Shown in pieces: positions 15,372-24,195 of a DNA stretch of 52,157 nt. The notes under the pieces are model-generated. The model ran no database searches. It had not been told where the DNA came from and worked only from the letters and a program-made list of their open reading frames with translations. Source of the DNA: an uncultured Opitutaceae bacterium (GTDB taxonomy: Bacteria; Verrucomicrobiota; Verrucomicrobiia; Opitutales; Opitutaceae). The DNA is taken from positions 1 to 52,157 of the forward strand of contig CALFXL010000061.1 of the NCBI GenBank assembly GCA_937958045.1, written 5' to 3'. Within the stretch, counting starts at the first letter, position 1. The number at the start of each line of letters is the position of its first letter. The position numbers and the translations under genes were made by a program.

Positions 15372-17444
15372 ATGTCGTTTCGCCGCCTTTTCACTCTCTT
15401 CCTGCTGATCGCCGTGTCTGCGATTGGCGCGAAGGCCCAGGTAACCGCCTCGCTCGTCGCCGCTGAGACTTCGGTCCAGCCCGGTCGTGCGTTCACGGTC
15501 GCCCTCCGTCTGGTCCATCAGCCGCATTGGCACACCTATTGGATTAACCCGGGCACCGGTTACCCGACCTCGATCGCGTGGAAACTGCCGCCCGGCTGGA
15601 CCGCGAGCGATATCCAATGGCCGACGCCGCATGTCGTGCGCGACGGCTCCGGCAACATCGCCGGCAATGGCTACGAAAACGACACGTTGCTGCCCGTCAC
15701 CATCACGCCGCCCGCCGATCTGCCCGTCGGCCAGACCGTCACGCTGCAGGCCGATGCCGACTGGTTGATGTGCGCCGACTCCTGCGTGCCCGGAAACGCT
15801 TCGCTCACGATCACGCTGCCCGTTTCCAACGACACGCCCAAAGCCAACCAAACCCATCGCGCGCTCTTCGCCGCGATCCCGCTGCCCGCGCCGGCCGATG
15901 ATCTCACCTTCACCGCCACGCGCTCCGGCAAATCGCTCAAACTCACCATCGAAGGCGCACGCGCCGGCTCGCTGCTCACGCCGCATGTATTTTCGAGCGA
16001 CGCGTTCATTCAATACGACGAATCGCAGACCGTCGCGGCCGAGGACGGTCGTCTCACGCTCACGTTGCCGATCTCGTCCGCCTATGATGGCGAGGGCAAA
16101 AAGCTCGTCGGCATCCTCGCCTATACCAACGCCTCCGGCGCCACGCGCGGACTCGTGCTGGATGTGCCCGTGACCGAAACCAGCGCCGCCGCGGGGGGTT
16201 CGTCCGCAGGCTCCGGCGCCACCGCCACGACGGCGGGCGGACTCGCTGGCACACTCGCCCTCGCGTTTGTGGGCGGCCTCATTCTCAACCTCATGCCCTG
16301 CGTCTTCCCGGTGCTCGGCATCAAGATCCTCGGCTTCGTCAATCAATCCGGCGCCGACCGCCGCAAAGTCACGCTGCACGGCCTCGTCTTCACCGCCGGC
16401 GTGCTCGCGTCGTTCTGGGCGCTCGCCGGCGCACTCGCGGCGCTTCGCGCGGGCGGCGATCAACTCGGCTGGGGTTTCCAACTGCAATCGCCCGTCTTCG
16501 TTTTTGTGCTCGCGGCGATCATGCTCGTTTTTGCGATGAGCCTTAGCGGCGTGTTTGAATTCGGCCTCCGCGCCACCGCCGTCGGCGCCAATCTGCAAAG
16601 CAAATCCGGCTACAGCGGCTCGTTCTTCACCGGCGTGCTCGCAACCGTCGTCGCCACGCCCTGCAGCGCGCCTTTCCTCGCGCCCGCGCTCGGCGCCGCG
16701 CTCGCGCTGCCGATCACGGAGTCCTTCGGAGTTTTCACCGCCATCGCGGTCGGCCTCTCGCTGCCGTACTTGCTCCTGTCGATCTTCCCCGACGCCGTGA
16801 AAGTCCTCCCCCGCCCCGGCGCGTGGATGGAAACGTTTAAACAATTCATGGCGTTTCCGCTCTACGCCACGGTCGCCTATCTCGTGTGGGTGATCGCCGG
16901 CCAGAGCAGCGGCGACGGCCAGGAATACGCGCTCCTTTTTGTCCTGCTCGGCCTCACCACGATCGCACTCGGTGCTTGGTGGTATGGTCGCTACACCGCG
17001 CCCGGTGCGAAGCCCGCGCGTGCCCGCCTCGGCGTGATCGGAGGTCTCGTGCTGCTCGCCGTCGGTTTCATCATCGGCTGGCCGCGCCCCGTCGCGCCGA
17101 CCGATCTCGTGTGGGAAAAATGGAGTCCGGAAGCCGTCGCCAAGGCGCAGGCCGATGGAAAAATCGCCTACGTCGATTTCACCGCCCGCTGGTGTTTCAC
17201 CTGCCAGACCAACAAAGCCGCGGTCTTCGGCTCGTCGGACGTGAAGAAATTCATCCGCGACAGAAACGTGGTTCTCTTCAAAGCCGACTGGACCAACCAG
17301 GATCCGCAGATCACCACGGAGCTGGCGAAGTTCAACCGCAGCGCCGTGCCCTTCAATCTCGTCTACAAACCCGGCGCGGACGAACCGCTCATCCTGCCCG
17401 AACTGCTCACGCCCGGCATCGTCCTCGATGCGCTGAAGGGCTGA
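15372..17444 (+). CDS. DsbD/ScsB-like thiol:disulfide interchange protein
   Basis: The 690-residue protein transfers reducing power from cytoplasmic thioredoxin across the inner membrane. After a signal peptide (to about AKAQ) it has an N-terminal periplasmic DsbD-alpha/ScsB-like domain (HWHTYWINPGTGYPTSI; cysteines in WLMCADSCVPG). A CcdA/DsbD membrane core follows, with the two conserved cysteines in LILNLMPCVFPVLGIKIL and TVVATPCSAPFLAPALG. The C-terminal thioredoxin-like domain has the active site RWCFTCQTNK. The periplasmic partner is unknown. It is convergent with the anti-sigma gene; a GC-rich hairpin lies between them. Confidence 0.93.
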   Translation: MSFRRLFTLFLLIAVSAIGAKAQVTASLVAAETSVQPGRAFTVALRLVHQPHWHTYWINPGTGYPTSIAWKLPPGWTASDIQWPTPHVVRDGSGNIAGNGYENDTLLPVTITPPADLPVGQTVTLQADADWLMCADSCVPGNASLTITLPVSNDTPKANQTHRALFAAIPLPAPADDLTFTATRSGKSLKLTIEGARAGSLLTPHVFSSDAFIQYDESQTVAAEDGRLTLTLPISSAYDGEGKKLVGILAYTNASGATRGLVLDVPVTETSAAAGGSSAGSGATATTAGGLAGTLALAFVGGLILNLMPCVFPVLGIKILGFVNQSGADRRKVTLHGLVFTAGVLASFWALAGALAALRAGGDQLGWGFQLQSPVFVFVLAAIMLVFAMSLSGVFEFGLRATAVGANLQSKSGYSGSFFTGVLATVVATPCSAPFLAPALGAALALPITESFGVFTAIAVGLSLPYLLLSIFPDAVKVLPRPGAWMETFKQFMAFPLYATVAYLVWVIAGQSSGDGQEYALLFVLLGLTTIALGAWWYGRYTAPGAKPARARLGVIGGLVLLAVGFIIGWPRPVAPTDLVWEKWSPEAVAKAQADGKIAYVDFTARWCFTCQTNKAAVFGSSDVKKFIRDRNVVLFKADWTNQDPQITTELAKFNRSAVPFNLVYKPGADEPLILPELLTPGIVLDALKG

Positions 17445-17463
17445 CGTAACCAGTTTTTGAATA

Positions 17464-17502
17464 CGACGCCGCGGCGCGCCTCAAGAAGCGCGTTGCGGCG
17501 TC
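17464..17502. terminator. Possible bidirectional hairpin between convergent genes
   Basis: GACGCCGCGGCGCG pairs with CGCGTTGCGGCGTC (two central mismatches) around a short loop. It lies in the 63-base gap between the DsbD-like gene and the convergent anti-sigma gene. No T-tract follows on either strand, so termination function is uncertain. Confidence 0.35.
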
Positions 17503-17507
17503 ACTGG

Positions 17508-18110
17508 TCAACCACGGCCGGCATCAGTCGGATCGTAGTCTTCGGGCGAGTGCGCATCGTCCTCGCGCACCGGCAGAAAATTCAGCGCCAGAAATCCAAG
17601 CACGGATTGCGCGTTGGTCGTCAGCGAAACGAGTTCTTCTTCGAGCGGATTTCTCGCGAACCAATCCCGCGCCGGCGCCGCCAGGGCGCGCCAGTTCGCA
17701 GGACGCTCCTGCTCCGCGATCACCTCGGCGCCCGGGGCTCTTCGCTGCACCTCGGGTTGAATGGCGGTGATAAACGCCACGACGGCCACCAGCGCCACTC
17801 CCGCCAGCGCCCAACTCGCGCCGGCCAGTGAGAAACCGCGCGAAAAACTACGCGACGGAACGGCGTCCGCATGCGCGCGCAAGATGCGCCGTTCCAAACC
17901 GACTGGCGCTTCCACCACCATGTCGCGGGCGGAGCGTCGTAGTGCTTCTTCGAATACAGCGTCGCCCGCGAAGTAGATTTCGCAATCGACACAATGTTCG
18001 CGATGGCGGCGCGCGATTCGCGATTCGCCGCTCGAGCGGGCAAAGAGAGCGTCCCAACGACGCACCCGGCGGCAGGCTCGCGGTGTGTTCGAATCCTCAG
18101 GCGAGTTCAT
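17508..18110 (-). CDS. Membrane anti-sigma factor
   Basis: The 200-residue protein starts in the cytoplasm with a zinc-binding-like HREHCVDCEIYF (HxxxCxxC, the anti-sigma ZAS pattern) at about residues 36-47. One membrane helix follows (SWALAGVALVAVVAFITAI, about 99-117), then a periplasmic tail. This is the layout of anti-sigma factors that hold ECF sigma factors at the membrane until a signal arrives. It overlaps the sigma gene by 14 bases, so the two are translationally coupled. The acidic C-terminal tail (EDDAHSPEDYDPTD) has no recognised sensor domain. The signal is unknown. Confidence 0.85.
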   Translation of the reverse strand: MNSPEDSNTPRACRRVRRWDALFARSSGESRIARRHREHCVDCEIYFAGDAVFEEALRRSARDMVVEAPVGLERRILRAHADAVPSRSFSRGFSLAGASWALAGVALVAVVAFITAIQPEVQRRAPGAEVIAEQERPANWRALAAPARDWFARNPLEEELVSLTTNAQSVLGFLALNFLPVREDDAHSPEDYDPTDAGRG

Positions 18111-18690
18111 GGGCGGAGTCTCCTTTCAATAATTGCTGACGGGCTCGGAATACGATGACTTTGACGTTCGCGACGGTCAAACCGGTGATCTTCGCCGTTT
18201 CTTCCGTCGAGCGCTCTTCGCCGAAGCGCAGCCAGAGCACTTCGAATTCGCGCGGCGACAGCACTCGGCGCGCGTAGTCCCACACGTTTTCCGTGCGGTC
18301 GCGGTTTTCCACTTCGCGCGCGGGTGATGGCGCCTGGCTCGCAGTGTCTTCGGGAATCTCTTCCCAGCGTTTGGTGTCGCGAAAATGATTCAGCGCGGTC
18401 CGTCGTGCGATCGTCAGCAGCCAGTTGATCAACGGACGATGCGGATCGAAACGATCCAAATGACGAAACGCTTTGATGAAGGTTTGCTGCGTGAGGTCTT
18501 CGGCGTCCTGCCGATGACGCGTCATCTGATGGAGAAAATTGAAAACGCGATGACCGTAGCTCCGCACGAGTTCTTCGCTCGCTCGCGCGTCGCCGGCCGC
18601 AGCCGCGCGCACCGCGGCCGTCTCCTCGGGCGTGATGCCGGGAGCCGCCTCCTCGTGCTCGGGCGCACGCGTTTCCGGAGAAAGGATCAT
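18097..18690 (-). CDS. ECF-type RNA polymerase sigma factor
   Basis: The 197-residue protein has region 2 (FNFLHQMTRHRQDAEDLTQQTFIKAF, with the core-binding DAEDLTQQTF motif and LINWLLTIARRTALNHFRD) and region 4 (LSPREFEVLWLRFGEERSTEETAKITGLTVANVKVIVFRAR, the helix-turn-helix). A TTG at 18708 would overlap the preceding gene, but the ATG at 18690 has GGAGA seven bases upstream and is preferred. It directs RNA polymerase to extracytoplasmic-stress-type promoters and is presumably held by the anti-sigma factor encoded next. The two copies of TGTAACC-N14-CGTG upstream of this operon and of the ABC operon are its likely targets (inference). Confidence 0.93.
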   Translation of the reverse strand: MILSPETRAPEHEEAAPGITPEETAAVRAAAAGDARASEELVRSYGHRVFNFLHQMTRHRQDAEDLTQQTFIKAFRHLDRFDPHRPLINWLLTIARRTALNHFRDTKRWEEIPEDTASQAPSPAREVENRDRTENVWDYARRVLSPREFEVLWLRFGEERSTEETAKITGLTVANVKVIVFRARQQLLKGDSAHELA

Positions 18691-18704
18691 GGTGCCGTCT
18701 CCAG

Positions 18705-20210
18705 TCAACGGCCGGCCGGTGATGGCGTGTTTGGCTGGGCGGGCTGCGCGGGAGCTGCCGGCGCCGAGGGCGCATCGGACGTCTCCGCGTCATACGGGTT
18801 CAGGAGACTGAGCGTGAAGCGGGATTTGCCATCCGATTCGTCCACATAACGGACCGTTATCGTGTAGAGGCCTTCGGCTCCCGAGAACTGGAAACGCGCC
18901 GTGGCGATATTCGACTGGGCTTTTATCAAACGTCCGCCCGAGGCCGCAGCCGCGCGCTCTTCGGAGTAACCGCGGAGGTTCATGTACTCCGCCTCGAATG
19001 TCAGCGAAGGACCGCCGTTCGCGGGCGTGAGGTCGATGCGATCCACGCGCGCATTTTCTCCGCTTTCGCGCTGACCGGTCATCACCACCACCGAGCCGGG
19101 CTGCAGCGATATGTTTTCAAAAACTTTCGTCGTGAAACCTTCCGGGGCCACCGACTCGTCGCCGAGCTGCTGATCGGCGATCCACGTGCCGACAACCTCG
19201 CCTTCGATCTTGGGCTCGGGACGTTTGGGACGTTGAGGCGGGCGCGGGCGGCTCTGCGCTTGCCGCATCTGCTCAAGCATCCGAAGCAGGCGCTCGCTCG
19301 CATAAGCGAGGTGCAGCGTCACCGTGTTCTTTTCGCGCGTCACCGACACCGACTGCAAAAACTCCCGGAGGTGCTTGTCGTCTGTTTCCGCGAACGACGC
19401 CATCGCCGTGAGGCCCTGCAGAATCTTCATGAGCTTGTCGGCCATGTCGTCCGAAGCCGCCTGCAACTTCACATGCGCGAAGGTCCGTTGATTCGCTTCG
19501 CCCAGCTCGACCGACGCCGATTTCGCCATCTGTAGGATGCGTGCCTGGGGCACATCTTTGGGGAAAAATTCCGCCGACGGCACCACACTGGACGCGAGCA
19601 CAAACGAGCCGGTTTGACTATGGACGAGTTGCGTGATCGGCGACTTTTTCGCCTTTGCCAACGACGGCGCTTCGCCGCGGAAAACTTTGTGCGCGGTCAA
19701 CAATTGCGCCTTCGATTTGCTCACGAGGATCATCGGTTCTTTGGGAAACGCGATCAGGACCTGCTTATCCAACGAGTACGCGTCGAACGGCATCTCGCTC
19801 AACTGCGCCACTTTTTCGGGTTCCGCGATGTTTGCTTGAATCACCACCGACTCCAAGATCGCGCGCAGTTCCGTCGTGCCTTGGATGATCAGCGTGCCGT
19901 CCACGCGATCCGGATCCTGCGTGAGATTCGTTCCGTAAGCCGTGAGCGAGCCGATCGAAGAAATCAGTTTCGGAATATCGATCTGCACCGGCAGGTTTTT
20001 CTGCTGCAGCGCCTTCGCCTGTGCGCTCATCGCTTGTGCGATGATCTCCTTGCCTATCGCCGTATCGCGCATCGCGTTCAGATCGAGATGCACCACCCAC
20101 TGCGCTTCCGCACCGACGATCTTCTGATCGAGCGCGGCGTTGAGCGAGAGCGGCGCGAGCGTCATCAGCGGCGCGCTGAATGGGATGAGGAAGCGGTGGA
20201 GTCGTTTCAT
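18705..20210 (-). CDS. Exported protein of unknown function with CBM-like C-terminal region
   Basis: The 501-residue protein has a signal peptide (to about LNAALDQK) and no transmembrane helix after it. The body from about 30 to 320 is a mixed alpha/beta region with no motif I recognise. A proline/arginine-rich linker (about 322-335, RPRPPQRPKRPEPK) leads to a C-terminal domain containing FEAEYMNLRGY and ARFQFSGAEGLYTITVRYVD, which resembles the FEAE...Y-V-V-R-Y pattern of CBM6/CBM35-like carbohydrate-binding domains. The tail is alanine/proline rich. It is the first gene of the sigma/anti-sigma operon, so it may be a sensor or product of that response. Function is unassigned. Confidence 0.7.
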   Translation of the reverse strand: MKRLHRFLIPFSAPLMTLAPLSLNAALDQKIVGAEAQWVVHLDLNAMRDTAIGKEIIAQAMSAQAKALQQKNLPVQIDIPKLISSIGSLTAYGTNLTQDPDRVDGTLIIQGTTELRAILESVVIQANIAEPEKVAQLSEMPFDAYSLDKQVLIAFPKEPMILVSKSKAQLLTAHKVFRGEAPSLAKAKKSPITQLVHSQTGSFVLASSVVPSAEFFPKDVPQARILQMAKSASVELGEANQRTFAHVKLQAASDDMADKLMKILQGLTAMASFAETDDKHLREFLQSVSVTREKNTVTLHLAYASERLLRMLEQMRQAQSRPRPPQRPKRPEPKIEGEVVGTWIADQQLGDESVAPEGFTTKVFENISLQPGSVVVMTGQRESGENARVDRIDLTPANGGPSLTFEAEYMNLRGYSEERAAAASGGRLIKAQSNIATARFQFSGAEGLYTITVRYVDESDGKSRFTLSLLNPYDAETSDAPSAPAAPAQPAQPNTPSPAGR

Positions 20211-20238
20211 GAGATTAAGGGGTTGTTGTTACTTCAGC

Positions 20239-20266
20239 ATTCACGGGCCACAGCCCCGAGGTTACA
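20239..20266 (-). promoter_or_regulatory. Candidate ECF sigma promoter of the sigma operon
   Basis: On the minus strand TGTAACC (20266-20260) is separated by exactly 14 bases from CGTGAAT (20245-20239). The same arrangement precedes the ABC operon at 24046-24019. AAC-type -35 and CGT-type -10 elements are usual for ECF promoters (compare B. subtilis SigX, TGTAAC...CGAC). A start about 7 bases beyond the -10 gives a leader of roughly 20 bases before the ATG at 20210. Confidence 0.55.
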
Positions 20267-20305
20267 CTTGCACACGTTTTCTTCACGAGCGCCGCCGCGG
20301 CGCGA

Positions 20306-21091
20306 TCAGTCGGCGGCCCGAGTGCCGGACATTTCGCGGAATGAAAAAACCGCCGCGGCGATTCCGATAAAAACGACGATAAACAGCGCCGTCGCGCCCG
20401 TCGTCGACGCGATCTGCATAAACGTCACCCCCGTGTCGTCGAAGGCGGTGAGCTCGCCGACCTGTCGCAGCATCGATGCACGGCTGAGCGGCGCGGGGAT
20501 GTTGCCAATGCCGGCCTCCACCAACCCTGCGTACAGCAAGCCGCCGATCAGATAGCGCGTCATCAATACGGAGCAGAAAAAGCCCAGCGCCACGAAGCCC
20601 GCGATCGTCAGCGATTGCGCAAACAACACCGTTGTCATCGTCGATCCGAGCGACGCCAGGTCGCGCTGCCCTGCGAAGAACGTCAGCACCGCGACCGCGG
20701 GCAGCCACGCGAGAACGAGACAGGTGGTGTGCGCGAAATATTTGAACGCCACAAACGCCCAGCGGCGTATTGGCCGCGTGAATACATAATCGACCACGCC
20801 GGGTTTGGTTTCGTCGCGCATCGCGCCGGCCCCGGAAAGAAACGCGAGGATCGGCACGGCGAGTTTGAGATAAAAGCCTGCGATCCACTCCAGATATTCG
20901 TCCGCGTCTGTCGGTGTCGCCTCCGTCGTCGACAGCAGAATCAGCAGCGCCAGCAGCCCGGCATTGGCGAGCAGATGGCCGCGCGAAAGAAAGCGCCCCG
21001 CGGTGAGCCGCCACACACCGCCAAAGGCACGCATTTGATTCGGTGCGACGCGCGGCGCGGAAAACGAGGAGCTGGTTGTGTTCGCGTTCAT
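20306..21091 (-). CDS. ABC-2 type transporter permease
   Basis: This 261-residue integral membrane protein has about six hydrophobic helices, including LLANAGLLALLILLS, LAVPILAFLSGAGAM and TTVLFAQSLTIAGFVALGFF. It also has the cytoplasmic motif RDETKPGVVDYVFTRPIRRW, which resembles the loop of ABC-2 permeases (xGTxxxLLsxPIsR). It would form the channel for the ATPase encoded just upstream. The ATG at 21091 shares one base with the upstream stop (TGATG); a GTG one codon earlier is also possible. It is the last gene of the four-gene ABC operon. The substrate is unknown. Confidence 0.85.
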   Translation of the reverse strand: MNANTTSSSFSAPRVAPNQMRAFGGVWRLTAGRFLSRGHLLANAGLLALLILLSTTEATPTDADEYLEWIAGFYLKLAVPILAFLSGAGAMRDETKPGVVDYVFTRPIRRWAFVAFKYFAHTTCLVLAWLPAVAVLTFFAGQRDLASLGSTMTTVLFAQSLTIAGFVALGFFCSVLMTRYLIGGLLYAGLVEAGIGNIPAPLSRASMLRQVGELTAFDDTGVTFMQIASTTGATALFIVVFIGIAAAVFSFREMSGTRAAD

Positions 21092-22020
21092 CACTCGTGC
21101 GCGGCCGGACCGACGGCCTTTTCCAAAAAGCTTTCCGTGCTCCGCACTTCAAAGATGCGCACGCCGCTCTCGAGCAGCGTGTCTTCGAAGCGTCCGTAAA
21201 AGGTCTCCGCGTTTTTCCAACGCACGTGCAACACACCCCGCTCCGGCGCGAAATCGCAGCCGCGAATCAATCCGCGATCGAAGAGAAAACGCGCGAGTTT
21301 GTCCGCATCGTCGCAGCGAATGGTCGTCGCGTCGGGCCAGCGTTTGCGCGTCTCGGGCGAAGCCAGCTCGCGATTCGCGTTCGGCACACGTCCCCAGCGC
21401 AGCAGGATGAAGTCGCTGCACAGCGCTTCGAGATCGTGCAGGATGTGGCTCGAGATCAGCACGCTCGTGCCTTCGCGCGCGAGATCGCGCAGCACATTGC
21501 TGAACTCCTCGCGCCCCATCGGATCGAGTCCGTTCATCGGTTCGTCGAGGATGATCAGCTCCGGCTCGTGCAATAAACACTGCGCGAGTTTCACGCGCTG
21601 CCGCATGCCTTTCGAGTAAGTCGTGATGCGTTTCTTCCAATGCTGCGGCGCGAGCTTCACGCGTTCGAGCGCGACGGTTGCGCGACGTCTGGCGTCGTCC
21701 GACGAGAGTCCCGAAATCATGCCGAGTCCGACGAGCCACTCCAGCGGACGCAGCCCCGCCGGCACCGCTTCGCTTTCCGGACAATACGCGAGCCGCGCCT
21801 GCACGTCGGGATTATTCCAAGGGTTGCCGCCAAACACGCGGATCGTTCCCGAGCTCGGTTTGATCTGGCCGGTGAGCAGACGAAACAGCGTCGTTTTGCC
21901 CGCGCCATTCGGGCCCACGAGTCCGGTGATGCCGCGGCGCATCGTTATGTTCACGTTGTTGAGCCCGAGCACGACGCCGTAGAAACGGCTCAGATTTTCC
22001 GTTTGGACGATCGTACTCAT
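21091..22020 (-). CDS. ABC transporter ATP-binding protein (second copy)
   Basis: The 309-residue ATPase has Walker A GPNGAGKT, Q-loop region CPESEAV, the signature variant YSKGMRQRVKLAQ, Walker B LIILDEPMNGLDP and switch His in ISSHILHD. A C-terminal extension of about 90 residues follows, as in ABC-2/GldA-like exporters and bacitracin-type ATPases. The ATG at 22020 overlaps the upstream permease stop by 4 bases (ATGA). Reading frames open further upstream, but they overlap the permease and are not used. It pairs with the downstream permease. The substrate is unknown. Confidence 0.92.
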   Translation of the reverse strand: MSTIVQTENLSRFYGVVLGLNNVNITMRRGITGLVGPNGAGKTTLFRLLTGQIKPSSGTIRVFGGNPWNNPDVQARLAYCPESEAVPAGLRPLEWLVGLGMISGLSSDDARRRATVALERVKLAPQHWKKRITTYSKGMRQRVKLAQCLLHEPELIILDEPMNGLDPMGREEFSNVLRDLAREGTSVLISSHILHDLEALCSDFILLRWGRVPNANRELASPETRKRWPDATTIRCDDADKLARFLFDRGLIRGCDFAPERGVLHVRWKNAETFYGRFEDTLLESGVRIFEVRSTESFLEKAVGPAAHE

Positions 22021-23006
22021 TCGGGACGCAACTTTCTCAAAAACACGACCGACGACAGCACCACAAACCCCGCGAGCGCTTGCACCGCGCCGGGCAGATT
22101 TTTCGCCGATGTTTCCTCTCCCGACCGGCGCAGGTTTTCGACCACGCGTTGATCGATCAGCGGCAGTTTCTCCGCGGCGTCCACAAACACCGCATCGAGC
22201 CGCAGCGTGCTCGCGCGCACTTCGGAGATGTTCAACATCAGGCTCGAATGACGCAGCCAATCCGGCGCGCGGTGACCATTGCCGAGGCCCCACATAAAGA
22301 TCCAAAGAAACATCCAGAGCACGATGGTCGTGCGCGACGATCGTGTGAGCGCCGACACGCCGAGCGCCACCGTCGCCAGCACCACGAGGCAGATGCCGTT
22401 AAACATCAGCGCACGCAGCAACGGCTCGAGCGAGTACACGAAGAAGTCGCTGTTTGGCGCGAAAAGCATGCTGAGCAACCAGCCGAGCAACAACGGCCCC
22501 GTCCACAACAGCACCAGCAAGCCCGCGACCGTGCCGAGTTTTCCCAACAAATAATCCAGCGACGTCAGCGGTCGCGACAGGTAGATGATCAACGCATTGC
22601 CCGCGCGATCACGCGCCACGAGCCGCGGCACGAGCACCGTGAGCGCGATCAAACTCAGCCCGAGCCCGACATACGATTGCACCCAAAACATCCACATGAA
22701 GAGACCGCGCACGCAGATGTCGGGATACAACAACACCAGCGCGCCGATCGCCGACGCGAGCGCTTCTGCGCGCACGCCGAGCGACTTCGCGCCTTCTTCG
22801 AGCCAGCCGCCCGTGACCACCGTCTGGCTAAACACAAAACCGCCCGCAGCCATCACGAGGCTCGTCGTCCATGCGACGATCAACAGGATCACAAAAAAAC
22901 GTCCGCGGAAAAGCTGCCGCAGTCCGGTGGATGCGATCACCCAGCGCCGATAAACGACGCCGCGCAGCGGTTCGCGACAACGACTCAGATCAAGCGCGGT
23001 TTCCAT
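22017..23006 (-). CDS. ABC-2 type transporter permease (first copy)
   Basis: This 329-residue membrane protein has about six helices, for example FVILLIVAWTTSLVMAAGGF, LGLSLIALTVLVPRLVA and TVAGLLVLLWTGPLLLGWLL. The loop ARDRAGNALIIYLSRPLTSLDYLLGKL corresponds to the ABC-2 xGTLxxLLxxPlsR motif. A large extracytoplasmic segment lies between helices near the end. The ATG at 23006 (METALDL) is chosen; an upstream in-frame ATG at 23039 adds 11 residues that are cysteine-rich and unlikely. It overlaps the upstream ATPase gene by 17 bases. Confidence 0.87.
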   Translation of the reverse strand: METALDLSRCREPLRGVVYRRWVIASTGLRQLFRGRFFVILLIVAWTTSLVMAAGGFVFSQTVVTGGWLEEGAKSLGVRAEALASAIGALVLLYPDICVRGLFMWMFWVQSYVGLGLSLIALTVLVPRLVARDRAGNALIIYLSRPLTSLDYLLGKLGTVAGLLVLLWTGPLLLGWLLSMLFAPNSDFFVYSLEPLLRALMFNGICLVVLATVALGVSALTRSSRTTIVLWMFLWIFMWGLGNGHRAPDWLRHSSLMLNISEVRASTLRLDAVFVDAAEKLPLIDQRVVENLRRSGEETSAKNLPGAVQALAGFVVLSSVVFLRKLRPE

Positions 23007-23976
23007 GATCGGTCGCGAGGGCGCGCAGGAACAGTTCATGCAGCGCGTTGGGATTGGCCACGATTTCGCCCGGCGGCAGACGGTGTTTGCGCATCAACTC
23101 AAGCAGCCATTCGACGGAATCTTCGGGCGACTCGATGCGGAGACGTCCGTTGGAACGCCGTTCAAAAACATAACCGGCTTCCAACAACGCCGCCGCGAAG
23201 CGCTCCGCTTCTCCCGAAGGCGCAACTTCGACGATGCGACGATGACGGTTCTTCAAGTTTTCCAGACTGTCGTGTTCGAGCACGCGTCCGTTCGCGATGA
23301 TGATCACGCGATCGCAGATGCGCTCGATGTCGTTCAGCAGATGCGAAGAAATCACCACGCTGATGCCGAGTTGCCGGTGCAGGGAACCGATGAGACGCAG
23401 GAAATATTCGCGGCCCGCGGGATCGAGGCCGTTGGTCGGTTCGTCAAGAAACACGATCTCCGGATCGTGCACGAGCGCCTGCGCGAGCTTCGCGCGCTGC
23501 TTCATGCCCGTGGAGTACGTATCGATTTTTCGATAACGCTCCTGCCCCATGCCCACGAGATCGAGAATCTCGTGCGCGCGTTGACGCGCCTGCTTAAACG
23601 ACAAGCCCGAGAGCTGCCCGCAGTACGTCACATACTCGCAACCCGCCATGCCCGGAATGTGCGAATCCTGCTCCGGGCTGTAGCCGACTTTCTCGCGCGA
23701 TTCGCGATTGCTCGTGCGGATGTCGCGCCCGAGCACACGCGCGCGGCCCGAGGTCGGCGGCTCCAGATTGAGGAGACACTTGATAAACGTGCTTTTGCCC
23801 GCGCCGTTGGGACCGAGCAGTCCAATCGTCCCCGGAGGCACGCGGAGCGAGACATTATCGAGCGCGCGTGTGCCACCGCCGTAAACCTTGGTCAGGTTCT
23901 CCGCTTCGATCACGCAGTCGCCCGACTCGGTCGAAGACAGAGCCGTATCGGAGGAAGAGCGCGGGGAATCATTCAC
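22990..23976 (-). CDS. ABC transporter ATP-binding protein (first copy)
   Basis: The 328-residue ATPase has Walker A GPNGAGKS, YSPEQD at the Q-loop, signature YSTGMKQRAKLAQ, Walker B EIVFLDEPTNGLDP and switch ISSHLLND. A C-terminal extension of about 90 residues follows. It is similar in layout to the second ATPase at 21091-22020, so the operon carries two ATPase-permease pairs. The start is uncertain. GTG at 23976 (VNDSPRSS) is chosen because a GTG at 24072 would lie upstream of the candidate promoter at 24046-24019. No Shine-Dalgarno site is visible. It is the first gene of the operon. Confidence 0.9.
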   Translation of the reverse strand: MNDSPRSSSDTALSSTESGDCVIEAENLTKVYGGGTRALDNVSLRVPPGTIGLLGPNGAGKSTFIKCLLNLEPPTSGRARVLGRDIRTSNRESREKVGYSPEQDSHIPGMAGCEYVTYCGQLSGLSFKQARQRAHEILDLVGMGQERYRKIDTYSTGMKQRAKLAQALVHDPEIVFLDEPTNGLDPAGREYFLRLIGSLHRQLGISVVISSHLLNDIERICDRVIIIANGRVLEHDSLENLKNRHRRIVEVAPSGEAERFAAALLEAGYVFERRSNGRLRIESPEDSVEWLLELMRKHRLPPGEIVANPNALHELFLRALATDHGNRA

Positions 23977-24018
23977 GAGGACCAGAGAGCGTGTGAGACG
24001 GCGGGAGTTCGAACGGTC

Positions 24019-24046
24019 TAACACGACTGCAACGGGGCTGGTTACA
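24019..24046 (-). promoter_or_regulatory. Candidate ECF sigma promoter of the ABC operon
   Basis: On the minus strand TGTAACC (24046-24040) is followed after exactly 14 bases by CGTGTTA (24025-24019). This is the second of two such sites in the window; the other is upstream of the sigma operon (20266-20239). The spacers share no obvious similarity, so the match is not a simple duplication. A start near 24012 leaves a leader of about 36 bases before the GTG at 23976. Confidence 0.55.
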
Positions 24047-24195
24047 CGGCAACGGACAAAAATTTTCTGCACATCCTGCGCGAAGCGGAGGTCGCACCCT
24101 GCGGATTGTTTTAAAACAAACTTTCCCCGCTAACAAATCCACCCAACCTGCTTTGGGCGCGAGGGCGCCTGCGGCATGCACCACTTTCTCACCCC

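Noticed and set aside
18083..18100. tRNA T-arm-like GTTCGAATCC.
   Set aside because: It lies within the anti-sigma gene and no acceptor, D or anticodon arms surround it.
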